From Desulfobulbaceae bacterium (GTDB taxonomy: Bacteria; Desulfobacterota; Desulfobulbia; Desulfobulbales; Desulfobulbaceae): a stretch of 64,000 bases of DNA. The notes under the pieces were generated by a model, which saw only the letters and a list, made by a program, of their open reading frames with translations, made no database searches and was not told where the DNA came from. Shown here in pieces: positions 49,599-58,234 of this stretch; positions within the stretch are counted from its first letter, which is position 1, and each line of letters opens with the position of its first letter. The position numbers and the translations under genes were made by a program. The stretch covers positions 1 through 64,000 of the forward strand of contig JAAYIE010000008.1 in assembly GCA_012744275.1 (NCBI GenBank), read 5' to 3'.

Positions 49599-49988
49599 AT
49601 GCAATTCAACATCCCCGCAGGCGTTTCTGGCAAGGAAGAACTGGTGGTGACAGCAGAGCTGACGGCTGCCCATTACGGCAGTGGCCTGGTGGAGGTTTTT
49701 GCCACCCCCGCCATGGTGGCCCTGATGGAAAAAACCTGCTTACTGTCCGTGTTGCCGCACCTGCCCGAAGGGCACGGCACCGTGGGCACCAAGGTTCATG
49801 TCAGTCACGAACGCGCTACCCCGGTGGGCAAGCGGGTGTGGTGCGAGTCAAAGCTGGTGGAAATCGACAGGCGCCGTCTTGTTTTTGAAGTGAAGACCCA
49901 CGATGAGCAAGGTGTTATCGGCAGAGGCCAGCATGAACGGTTTATCATCAACACCCAATCCTTTATGGAAAAAATACAACAGGGCTAG
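49599..49988 (+). CDS. Hotdog-fold thioesterase (FlK-like)
   Basis: AAGGAGC SD; VEVFATPAMVALMEKTCLLSV, GTKVHVSHERATPVGKRVWCES. Confidence 0.88.
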   Translation: MQFNIPAGVSGKEELVVTAELTAAHYGSGLVEVFATPAMVALMEKTCLLSVLPHLPEGHGTVGTKVHVSHERATPVGKRVWCESKLVEIDRRRLVFEVKTHDEQGVIGRGQHERFIINTQSFMEKIQQG

Positions 49989-50009
49989 CCCAATCCACAC
50001 CACTTCATC

Positions 50010-50582
50010 TCAGCCATCCTTGTCGCGCCTGTCGGGCACAGGCCGGACGACATAACGGTTCAGAACGCCATAGAGCATGTCGGGTAAATCATTTCTCTGG
50101 CGCGAACTGCGCTGAATCTGTTTAAGGCATTTTTCGTAGGTGAGCGGTTCGCCCAGGGAAAGATGCCGCAGCACCATGGAGATAAGTCGAGTGATGGTGG
50201 TAAGATTGGAGATGCGTGATTGCAGCTCGTGGTCGCGGTCAAAGGCAGTGGAGGCAAACACCTCTACCGGTTTACCTCCAAGTTCGCTCACAGACAGGTA
50301 CCATTTGTTGTTATCGCGATCAATGGTGCGATAGCGCTTGGCGTCCAGCACATCCGGCAATTCCGCCTCACTGCTTATGCGCTCATGGGCAGGGAGCGCA
50401 AGCTCCACCTCACCATACCGCTCAGCCCATAGCTGTTGCACCAGGTGCGGGCGCTCGTTGATGACTGCTATCAAAGCGGTACAGCGCGTACAGCAGGCAC
50501 CCTGATTATCAGGGTCGAGCACCATTTCCTCTCCGCACACCGGACATGACTCCTGTGACTGCTCATTCGGCTGCTCATTCAT
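50010..50582 (-). CDS. Zinc-ribbon protein with TSCPD-like C-terminal domain
   Basis: CPVCGEEMVLDPDNQGACCTRC; WYLSVSELGGKPVEVFASTAFDRDHELQSRISNLTTITRLISMVLRH...LPDMLYGVLNRYV. Confidence 0.65.
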   Translation of the reverse strand: MNEQPNEQSQESCPVCGEEMVLDPDNQGACCTRCTALIAVINERPHLVQQLWAERYGEVELALPAHERISSEAELPDVLDAKRYRTIDRDNNKWYLSVSELGGKPVEVFASTAFDRDHELQSRISNLTTITRLISMVLRHLSLGEPLTYEKCLKQIQRSSRQRNDLPDMLYGVLNRYVVRPVPDRRDKDG

Positions 50583-50710
50583 GCGTGGTTCTCCTTACTG
50601 GCTGGCGATTATTACTTCCTATGCGTCATTTTAGCATAAATGATCAAGGAAAACACCGGCAAAGGATAGCTGTAACAAGAGAGACTGCAGTGAAAACACG
50701 TTTGAAAGCC

Positions 50711-50739
50711 TTGACTTTTTCACTTTCTCAGGATAGATA
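50711..50739 (+). promoter_or_regulatory. Putative ffh promoter
   Basis: TTGACT - 17 bp - TAGATA. Confidence 0.6.
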
Positions 50740-50781
50740 ATTCTTCCTTGTATCGATTATTAGTGGCATCTGAGTTTGCCT

Positions 50782-50804
50782 GCATGCATGCGCATGCTTT
50801 TTTT
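50782..50804 (+). terminator. Terminator-like hairpin in ffh leader
   Basis: GCATGC-ATGC-GCATGC followed by TTTTTTT, 14 nt before ffh ATG. Confidence 0.55.
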
Positions 50805-50818
50805 GTATAGAGACGGGT

Positions 50819-52168
50819 ATGTTTGAAAATCTGACCGACCGCTTGGAATCTGTCTTCAAGAAACTTCGCGGCCATGGCACCCTGACGGAAGAGAACATCC
50901 AGGAGGCCATGCGCGAGGTACGCACAGCCCTGCTCGAAGCGGATGTCAACCTTGGTGTTGTCAGGGAATTTGTTGCCGCAGTCACGGAAAAGGCTGTGGG
51001 GCAGGAAGTGTTGAGCAGCCTTTCTCCCGGGCAACAGGTCATTAAAATTGTCCACGACGAACTGGTAAGCCTGCTGGGAACCGAGGCGCAGCCACTGAAA
51101 CTGGATGGCCCGCACCCGGCAGCCATTATGCTCGCCGGCCTGCAGGGTTCTGGCAAGACCACCACCGCAGCCAAACTGGCCAAACAGCTCAAGGCAAAGG
51201 GTCGCCACCCGCTGCTGGTTCCGGCCGACGTGTACCGGCCAGCAGCCATTGAGCAGTTGCATGTTTTAGGAGCCCAGATCGATGTACCGGTTTATCCGTC
51301 TGAAGCTACGCAAAGTCCGGTAGATATTGCCCGCCAGGCCATGAGCAGCGCCCGCCAGCAAGGGCAGGACACGGTTATCATCGACACAGCCGGCCGCCTC
51401 CACGTTGACGAAGTGCTCATGGCGGAATTGCAGGCGATCAGCCAGACGGTGCAGCTTGCCGAGGTGCTTTTTGTCGCCGACGCCATGACCGGTCAAGATG
51501 CGGTCACCGTGGCCAGTGCCTTTAATGCCCAGCTGCCGATTACCGGTGTAATACTTACCAAAATGGAAGGTGACGCCCGCGGCGGTGCGGCCCTGTCTGT
51601 AAAAAAAGTAACGGGCAAGCCCATCAAATTCGTGGGCATGGGCGAATCGGTGGATGCGCTGGAAATCTTCCACCCCGACCGTACTGCCTCCCGTATCCTC
51701 GGCATGGGCGACGTTCTATCGCTGATTGAACGGGCCGAGGCGGTTGTTGATCAAAAAAATGCGGAAAAACTGGCTAAAAAAATCCAGAAGAACACCTTCA
51801 CTCTGGAAGATTTTCTGGACCAGATTCAGCAAATAAAAAAAATGGGCAGCCTGGAGCAGATCATGGACATGATCCCGGGCATCAACAAGCTCAAGCAGGT
51901 ACAGGATGCACCCAAGCCAAATGAGAAGGAGCTGGGGCGCACCGAGGCAATTATCCGTTCGATGACTATAAAGGAACGGCGTAATCACCGCATCATCGAC
52001 GCAAGCCGCAGGCAGCGTATCGCCAAGGGAGCAGGCACTTCAGTCACCGAGGTCAATCGGGTGCTGAAAAGCTATGCCATGATGCTGAAGATGATGAAAC
52101 AGATGAAAGGCAAAGGCATACTGGCTGGTGTCAAAAAACGCAAACTCCCCAAGGGATTGCGCCGCTGA
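50819..52168 (+). CDS. ffh: Signal recognition particle protein Ffh
   Basis: [55 protein letters not shown], Met-rich M domain. Confidence 0.97.
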   Translation: MFENLTDRLESVFKKLRGHGTLTEENIQEAMREVRTALLEADVNLGVVREFVAAVTEKAVGQEVLSSLSPGQQVIKIVHDELVSLLGTEAQPLKLDGPHPAAIMLAGLQGSGKTTTAAKLAKQLKAKGRHPLLVPADVYRPAAIEQLHVLGAQIDVPVYPSEATQSPVDIARQAMSSARQQGQDTVIIDTAGRLHVDEVLMAELQAISQTVQLAEVLFVADAMTGQDAVTVASAFNAQLPITGVILTKMEGDARGGAALSVKKVTGKPIKFVGMGESVDALEIFHPDRTASRILGMGDVLSLIERAEAVVDQKNAEKLAKKIQKNTFTLEDFLDQIQQIKKMGSLEQIMDMIPGINKLKQVQDAPKPNEKELGRTEAIIRSMTIKERRNHRIIDASRRQRIAKGAGTSVTEVNRVLKSYAMMLKMMKQMKGKGILAGVKKRKLPKGLRR

Positions 52169-52242
52169 CATTCGATATATTTGTTTTCGGTTTATACGTT
52201 TCCCATCAGGGCCGCAGCCCGTTTCACAGTAAGGAGCACATA

Positions 52243-52503
52243 ATGGCAGTTCATATCCGTTTGACCCGTAAAGGACGGAAAAAACAACCGTTCTACCGCA
52301 TTGTTGTGGCAGATAGCCAGGCCCCGCGCGACGGCAAATTCCTGGACATCGTTGGCACCTACGATCCCATGCGCGATCCAGCCGTAATCAGCATCAATAC
52401 CGAAAAACTGGAGCACTGGGTCGGCAAGGGGGCCATTCCCTCGGTTACCGTACGCAGCCTCATTAAGAAACACGCTAGCAGCGCGACGGCACAGGCAGCC
52501 TGA
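52243..52503 (+). CDS. rpsP: 30S ribosomal protein S16
   Basis: [42 protein letters not shown]. Confidence 0.97.
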   Translation: MAVHIRLTRKGRKKQPFYRIVVADSQAPRDGKFLDIVGTYDPMRDPAVISINTEKLEHWVGKGAIPSVTVRSLIKKHASSATAQAA

Positions 52504-52528
52504 TTACAGGCACATAATCCAAGACATA

Positions 52529-52759
52529 ATGAGTGAACTGATCCGTTACATCGCGCAAAATCTGGTAGACCACCCGGATCAGGTGCGTGTGGATATCCGG
52601 GATGAGGACGAATCCTTTACCTATGAATTACGCGTTGCCCAGGAGGATCTCGGCAAGGTCATCGGTAAACAGGGACGCACCGCCAAGGCCATCCGCTCGA
52701 TCATGGCGGCCTCCCAGACTGATGACCGCAGGGCGCGACTTGAAATTGTGGAAGAGTAA
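52529..52759 (+). CDS. khpA: KH-domain RNA-binding protein (KhpA-like)
   Basis: DLGKVIGKQGRTAKAIRSIM; between rpsP and rimM. Confidence 0.93.
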   Translation: MSELIRYIAQNLVDHPDQVRVDIRDEDESFTYELRVAQEDLGKVIGKQGRTAKAIRSIMAASQTDDRRARLEIVEE

Positions 52760-52791
52760 GCAGATCTACAGCAGAAACATAGACGCGGGCC

Positions 52792-53346
52792 ATGGCAAAA
52801 GCTGCTGACCAGTCTTCTCCGGCGGAGCCTGCCTTTGTACGCATCGGCAGGGTACTTCGACCACACGGTTTACAGGGCGAGATCAGGGTCGAAACCTATA
52901 CAGCCCGCAGGGAAAATTTTCTGGCCTTTACCAGGATTTTTCTTGCTTCCCAGGATGAGACAAAAAAGAAAGAATACTGGGTAGCCAAGGCCAGACTGAG
53001 TGGAACTGCGTTGGTTCTTGCCTTGGCGGATATTGACGGTATTGATGCGGCCGAGCTGCTGCGAAACCAAGTCATTTGGCTGGACAGCAATGATCTGCCG
53101 CGCTTGGCCCCAGATGAGTTTTACCTCCACACCCTGATGGGTAAGGAGGCAAGTACCGATGATGGCATTCCGCTTGGCCGGATATGCGCAGTGCTGGATA
53201 CAGGAGCGCCTCCGGTACTGGTGTTACGCCACAATACGCGTGAATTTTTAATACCGGCCGTGGCAGCATTCATTTCTCAAATCGGTACCGATGCGGTGGT
53301 ATTCTCCTTGCCGCAGGGCTTGTTGGAAATAAATGCTGAACCATGA
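52792..53346 (+). CDS. rimM: Ribosome maturation factor RimM
   Basis: RIGRVLRPHGLQGEIRVET, PDEFYLHTLMGKEAST; synteny. Confidence 0.92.
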   Translation: MAKAADQSSPAEPAFVRIGRVLRPHGLQGEIRVETYTARRENFLAFTRIFLASQDETKKKEYWVAKARLSGTALVLALADIDGIDAAELLRNQVIWLDSNDLPRLAPDEFYLHTLMGKEASTDDGIPLGRICAVLDTGAPPVLVLRHNTREFLIPAVAAFISQIGTDAVVFSLPQGLLEINAEP

Positions 53347-53352
53347 AGTATC

Positions 53353-54111
53353 ATGCGCATTGATCTGCTGAGCATTTTTCCGGACTTTTTTACCAGCCCT
53401 CTGGATGAAGGTATCATCCGAAGGGCACGTTTGGCACAGATCATTGACATACGCATCCATAACATCCGCGATTATGCATGCGACCGCCACCAGATGACCG
53501 ATGACCGCCCCTACGGCGGCGGAGAGGGCATGGTGATGAAGCCGGAACCTTTGGCTGCCTGTCTCAAGGCCGTGCCACGTTATGGCGAAAAGCACCGGGT
53601 GATCTTACTGAGCCCGCGGGGACCGTGTTTTTCACAGCAACAGGCACTTAACTACGCCGGCTTAGACCAGCTCATCCTCATCTGCGGTCGTTATGAGGGC
53701 GTGGACGAGCGATTTACCGAGCGCTTTGTGGATGAAGAGTGTTCCATAGGCGATTATGTCCTCAGCGGTGGGGAACTCGCGGCCTTGGTGGTGACCGATG
53801 CTGTGTGTCGCTTGCTGCCGGGAGCGCTTGGTTGCGCCGACTCCGCAGAAAAAGACAGTTTTAGCCGCAATATGCTCAAACATGGCCAGTACACCAGGCC
53901 GCCTGTGTTTGAAGGCATGGAGGTGCCAGCAGTTTTGCTTTCAGGCGATCATGCCGCTGTTGATCGCCATCGCTTTGTGGAGTCGATTCGCCTGACCATG
54001 TGCAGAAGGCCTGACCTGCTTAAAGGATTGGAACTGAGCCGCGAAGAACGCAAGGTGCTCAAGCAGGAAGGCCTGCTTACCCAGGTTGAGCAAATGCAGG
54101 CAAGAGTGTGA
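53353..54111 (+). CDS. trmD: tRNA (guanine(37)-N(1))-methyltransferase
   Basis: MRIDLLSIFPDFF, DDRPYGGGEGMVMKPEP, LICGRYEGVDERF, EECSIGDYVLSGGELAA. Confidence 0.97.
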   Translation: MRIDLLSIFPDFFTSPLDEGIIRRARLAQIIDIRIHNIRDYACDRHQMTDDRPYGGGEGMVMKPEPLAACLKAVPRYGEKHRVILLSPRGPCFSQQQALNYAGLDQLILICGRYEGVDERFTERFVDEECSIGDYVLSGGELAALVVTDAVCRLLPGALGCADSAEKDSFSRNMLKHGQYTRPPVFEGMEVPAVLLSGDHAAVDRHRFVESIRLTMCRRPDLLKGLELSREERKVLKQEGLLTQVEQMQARV

Positions 54112-54710
54112 TCAGTATGATCTGCCCACGACTTGAACTGGCACTGGTACATTACCCGGTTCTGAACCGCCGGGGTGAGTCCATTGGGTCCGCCATTACC
54201 AACTTGGATCTGCACGACATCGCCAGGGCCAGCCGTACCTTTGGGGTGCATCGGTATTGGGTGATCAGCCCCTTTGCCGAACAACGGCACATGGCAGAAG
54301 AAATACTTGATCACTGGCGACAAGGTTACGGTGCGCAAAGTAATCCCGACCGAGGAGAAGCACTGAACCTGGTACAGGTGTGCGGCAGTGTACACGAAGC
54401 CGTGGCCGGTATGAATGCTGCTCTAGAAGGAAAACGAACAACTGTGGTCGCCACCTGTGCGCGCAACGGCCGGGAAAACTTATCCTACAGCAGTATGCGG
54501 ACACGCCTCTGGCAGGGGGAAGCCTTTCTGGTACTGCTCGGAACTGGCTGGGGCCTGGCCCCGGAAATATTAGACGAGGCTGATGCGGTACTGCCACCCA
54601 TCCTGGGGTATGGCAGCTACAATCACCTCTCGGTGCGGTCGGCTGCAGCCATTATTCTGGACCGTCTCATGGGAAGCGTTAACAATTGCCCCGACGGCGC
54701 CGCCGGATAA
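54108..54710 (+). CDS. SPOUT-like RNA methyltransferase, encoded between trmD and rplS
   Basis: [84 protein letters not shown]. Confidence 0.88.
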   Translation: MISMICPRLELALVHYPVLNRRGESIGSAITNLDLHDIARASRTFGVHRYWVISPFAEQRHMAEEILDHWRQGYGAQSNPDRGEALNLVQVCGSVHEAVAGMNAALEGKRTTVVATCARNGRENLSYSSMRTRLWQGEAFLVLLGTGWGLAPEILDEADAVLPPILGYGSYNHLSVRSAAAIILDRLMGSVNNCPDGAAG

Positions 54711-54798
54711 GGGCAGTACACTACTTTTACTATCTTTAAGTAATACAACTATAACAAGCGGCGTACTCTACGCCACAGACCTGCAAAGGGGTAGCGTC

Positions 54799-55149
54799 AT
54801 GAATGTAATTGAAAAAATTGATCTGGAGCAGATGCGTTTTGATATGCCCGATTTTCGCCCCGGCGATACGGTCAAGGTACACATCCGCATTATTGAAGGC
54901 AGCAAGGAGCGGGTACAAGTGTATCAGGGTGTGGTCATTCGCCGCAAGCGTGGCAACATGAATGCCAGCTTCACCGTGCGCAAAATATCCCACGGTGTTG
55001 GAGTGGAAAAAACCTTTGCCCTGCACTCTCCTAGGCTTGAGAAGGTGGAAGTTGTGACCCTTGGCCGGGTGCGTCGTTCCCGCCTCTATTACCTGCGCAA
55101 TCTTCGTGGCAAAGCTGCCCGTATTCGCGAACGCGGCATCAACAAGTAA
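54799..55149 (+). CDS. rplS: 50S ribosomal protein L19
   Basis: [50 protein letters not shown]. Confidence 0.97.
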   Translation: MNVIEKIDLEQMRFDMPDFRPGDTVKVHIRIIEGSKERVQVYQGVVIRRKRGNMNASFTVRKISHGVGVEKTFALHSPRLEKVEVVTLGRVRRSRLYYLRNLRGKAARIRERGINK

Positions 55150-55274
55150 TTCGTTTCATATCAAAGATCTCTCTATGCAGGCTTGATCACAACCTCCCAA
55201 AAGTACGCTGGTGCATCTGGGACACATATATCAATAAAAGCTTCTTAGAAAGTATCTTTACTCTGGAATGGAAT
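55147..55274 (+). repeat. Highly diverged repeat copy F (begins at rplS stop codon)
   Basis: Ends TAATTCGTTTCATATCAAAG...CTTTACTCTGGAATGGAAT match family termini; 128 bp long; centre diverged. Confidence 0.45.
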
Positions 55275-55334
55275 ACGTATTCACATTCGCCAGTGCTTGC
55301 GGCTAAACGCCGCCAATCAAAAACACGGGATTGC

Positions 55335-55373
55335 AACTCCGGAGGCTTGCTGCGCAGGCCTCCGGAGTTTTTC
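55335..55373 (+). terminator. Terminator (12-bp perfect stem)
   Basis: AACTCCGGAGGC...GCCTCCGGAGTT TTT. Confidence 0.88.
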
Positions 55374-55446
55374 TGTTCATTCCCGCCTGTTTTGTGTGTA
55401 CGGGCCACAGCCTATCTGACCAACTTGCACAAAGCTGTATGATACC

Positions 55447-56178
55447 ATGACCCGCAAACACAACCGGGCAGCACAATCGACCCTACTCAACTCTGGTATA
55501 CGACGCACAGCGCAAGATGTAGCTCCAGACGTTTTTGCAATTGAACGCGGTCTGCTTGCCCAAGGGGTGAGTCCGGTGGCCGGTGTGGATGAGGCCGGAC
55601 GAGGCCCTTTGGCCGGGCCAGTGGTGGCAGCCTGCGTTATCCTGCCCGAACACTGCGAGCACCACATCTTTCGTGATTCCAAAAAGCTTACTGAAAAATC
55701 ACGCAAATCGCTGGCAGATGTACTTCATGAAAACGGCGCTACGTTCGGCCTTGGTTTGGCCCAGCCAGAAGAAATCGATACAGTTAACATTCTGCAGGCA
55801 TCCCTTCTTGCCATGAAGCGGGCCGTAGAAGCCTGCGCCCAAAAAAATAACGGCATCCTCCCTGCCTGCCTGCTGGTGGACGGTACTTTTCCCATACCTT
55901 TGGCTACAACACAGCAAACCCTGATTCGCGGCGAATCGCAAAGCGCCTCCATCGCCGCAGCCTCCATCTTGGCCAAGGTGCACAGAGATCAGCTCATGCA
56001 GACCCTGCACGAACAGTATCCCTGTTACAATTGGCAGCAGAACAAGGGCTACCCGACCAGAGCACACAAACAGGCCATTGCTCAGTATGGTCCCTGCCCG
56101 CAACACCGTAAGAGTTTTAAGGGGGTACGAGAACACGTCGACTTTTCTGGCTACGCCAAGGAGTCACACGTGGGGTAA
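55447..56178 (+). CDS. rnhB: Ribonuclease HII
   Basis: VAGVDEAGRGPLAGPVVAACVIL, DSKKLTEKSRKSL, NKGYPTRAHKQAIAQYGPCPQHRKSF. Confidence 0.95.
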   Translation: MTRKHNRAAQSTLLNSGIRRTAQDVAPDVFAIERGLLAQGVSPVAGVDEAGRGPLAGPVVAACVILPEHCEHHIFRDSKKLTEKSRKSLADVLHENGATFGLGLAQPEEIDTVNILQASLLAMKRAVEACAQKNNGILPACLLVDGTFPIPLATTQQTLIRGESQSASIAAASILAKVHRDQLMQTLHEQYPCYNWQQNKGYPTRAHKQAIAQYGPCPQHRKSFKGVREHVDFSGYAKESHVG

Positions 56179-56561
56179 GAAAAACTGAGGCAAAATCTTC
56201 CCTGACTGCCGGCCGCACTGGCGAAGAGGCAGCAGCACGGTATCTGCAAAAACTCGGCTACCGCATTCTAGCCCGCAACTACCGCAGGCGCTTTGCCGAA
56301 ATCGATATTATTGCCCTCCATGAGGAAGCACTGGTTTTCGTCGAGGTGAAGACCCGCAGATCCATTACGTTCGGCGCACCTGTTGAGGCGGTGAATGCGG
56401 CAAAGCAACGCCGCTTGTCAAAAATAGCACTGGATTATATGATGCGACAAGGTCTTGCCGGACATTGCGCCCGTTTCGATGTGGTCAGCATCCTTCTTGA
56501 TGGCAAGGGCACTGTTGAGCGCATTGAACTCTTAAAAAACGCCTTTGACAGTACAGATTAA
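56175..56561 (+). CDS. YraN family (UPF0102) nuclease-like protein; start codon unclear
   Basis: Frame translation VRKTEAKSSLTAGRTGEEAAARYLQKLGYRILARNYRRRFAEIDIIALHEEALVFVEVKTRRSITFGAPVEAV; the ORF track lists only the C-terminal part from 56346. Confidence 0.8.
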   Translation, partial: VRKTEAKSSLTAGRTGEEAAARYLQKLGYRILARNYRRRFAEIDIIALHEEALVFVEVKTRRSITFGAPVEAVNAAKQRRLSKIALDYMMRQGLAGHCARFDVVSILLDGKGTVERIELLKNAFDSTD

Positions 56562-56562
56562 C

Positions 56563-57597
56563 ATGCACACTACTGCACGTTCCGCACAACCGCTGCTCAT
56601 TACCATGGGCTGCCCGGCAGGTATCGGGCCAGAGATCATCGTCCGCCTGTTTGCCGGAGATAGCATCTGGCGGCCCGAACCTGCTTACCCGGTGGCCGTG
56701 GTGGGCGATATAAAAACCCTTGGACGCGCCGCACGAACTCTTGGTGCGGATGTTCGGTTTGCCGCCTGGCAGCCCGGCCAAAACCTGACTGCAGGGCAAA
56801 TAGCGGTGCTGCAGGTGGACAATCCCGGCACTGACAAACTGCAGTGGGGCCAGCCAACCGCGGTCTGTGGCCAAGCCACAGCCAGCTACATTGAAACTGC
56901 GGTGAGCCTGATCTTAGCAGGCCAAGCCTCGGCGCTCATCACCTGCCCCATCAGCAAATTCAGTCTCCAGCAGGCGGGTTATGCCTATCCCGGCCACACG
57001 GAAATGCTTGCCGCCCTGACCGGTGCAGACCGGGTGCACATGATGATGGCTGGGCCACGTCTTAAGGTGGTACTGGTCACCATCCATGAAGCTCTGAAAG
57101 ATGTTCCTGCTCTATTACGGCCAGAAGCTATCAGCGCCTGCATACATGAAACCCATGCCAGTCTTGTGCGGGACTTTGGCTGCACCAGACCGCGCATTGC
57201 CGTTGCCGCTCTCAACCCGCACGGTGGCGAACAGGGCTTGTTCGGCGACGAGGAAGCGCGCATCATCACGCCTGCAATTGATGCAGTTCGCAATGAACTG
57301 CCACAGGCAGAGCTGAGCGGGCCCTGGCCACCCGACAGCGTCTTTTACCAAGCCGTCCAAGGCAAGTTTGATGTGGTCATCACCATGTACCATGATCAGG
57401 GCCTTATCCCCTTTAAACTGCTTCACTTTAAGGACGGCGTCAATGTGACCTTGGGTTTGCCCATTATTCGCACTTCGGTGGATCACGGCACCGCCTACGA
57501 TATTGCCGGCAAGGGTTTGGCCAATGCAGACAGTCTGGCGGCAGCACTTGACCTAGCCCGCACCATGGCCTCAAACAGGAGTGCCCATGAAGGCTGA
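56563..57597 (+). CDS. pdxA: 4-hydroxythreonine-4-phosphate dehydrogenase
   Basis: TMGCPAGIGPEI, GHTEMLAALTG, ALNPHGGEQGLFGDEE, HDQGLIPFKLLHF, VDHGTAYDIAGKGLA. Confidence 0.94.
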   Translation: MHTTARSAQPLLITMGCPAGIGPEIIVRLFAGDSIWRPEPAYPVAVVGDIKTLGRAARTLGADVRFAAWQPGQNLTAGQIAVLQVDNPGTDKLQWGQPTAVCGQATASYIETAVSLILAGQASALITCPISKFSLQQAGYAYPGHTEMLAALTGADRVHMMMAGPRLKVVLVTIHEALKDVPALLRPEAISACIHETHASLVRDFGCTRPRIAVAALNPHGGEQGLFGDEEARIITPAIDAVRNELPQAELSGPWPPDSVFYQAVQGKFDVVITMYHDQGLIPFKLLHFKDGVNVTLGLPIIRTSVDHGTAYDIAGKGLANADSLAAALDLARTMASNRSAHEG

Positions 57598-58234
57598 CAG
57601 CATGCGGCAAGGTTTACTGATCGCCTTTGAAGGTATTGACGGCTCCGGTAAGTCGAGCCACCTGAGGCTCCTTGCCGCCTTCCTGCGTGAACAGGGGCAC
57701 TGTGTAGTGGAGACCAGAGAGCCTTCCAATGGCGTCCACGGCAGGCGTATCCGATCTCTCTTCAGTCAAAGGAAACTGCTCAGCCGGGAAGAGGAACTGG
57801 AGCTTTTCCTGCTTGATCGCCAAGACCATGTTCGTGAATGCATCAACCCGGCTCTGGCCACTGGCCAAATCGTTCTCACCGATCGCTATTATTTCTCCAC
57901 CGCCGCGTACCAGGGCGCTGCAGGCATGGACGTGGCCACCATTTTTGCCCAAAACAGCTTTGCCCCGGAACCGGATCTAGTGCTTCTCCTGCAGGTACCG
58001 CCAGAAGAAGGAGTGCGCCGCATCCGCGAACAGCGCCGGGAGCGGCCCAATGACTTTGAACAGGAGGACCAGCTCATCAAGGTGGACAGGCTTTTTGCCT
58101 CCTTTCCCCATGCCTATATCAAACGGATTGACAGCACAGCCGAGCGCCAGGATGTGCAGGAAAAAATTCGCGAACTGGTGAGTGAACTCTGCCATATTAG
58201 AGGGTTCAAGGGAGAGACATGTCGACAATCATGA
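57581..58234 (+). CDS. tmk: Thymidylate kinase
   Basis: IAFEGIDGSGKSSHLRLLA, TREPSNG, LTDRYYFSTAAYQGA. Confidence 0.93.
   Translation: MPMKADSMRQGLLIAFEGIDGSGKSSHLRLLAAFLREQGHCVVETREPSNGVHGRRIRSLFSQRKLLSREEELELFLLDRQDHVRECINPALATGQIVLTDRYYFSTAAYQGAAGMDVATIFAQNSFAPEPDLVLLLQVPPEEGVRRIREQRRERPNDFEQEDQLIKVDRLFASFPHAYIKRIDSTAERQDVQEKIRELVSELCHIRGFKGETCRQS

Noticed and set aside
54583-54798. N-terminal extension of rplS in the ORF track
   Set aside because: Overlaps the upstream methyltransferase; canonical L19 start is at 54799.
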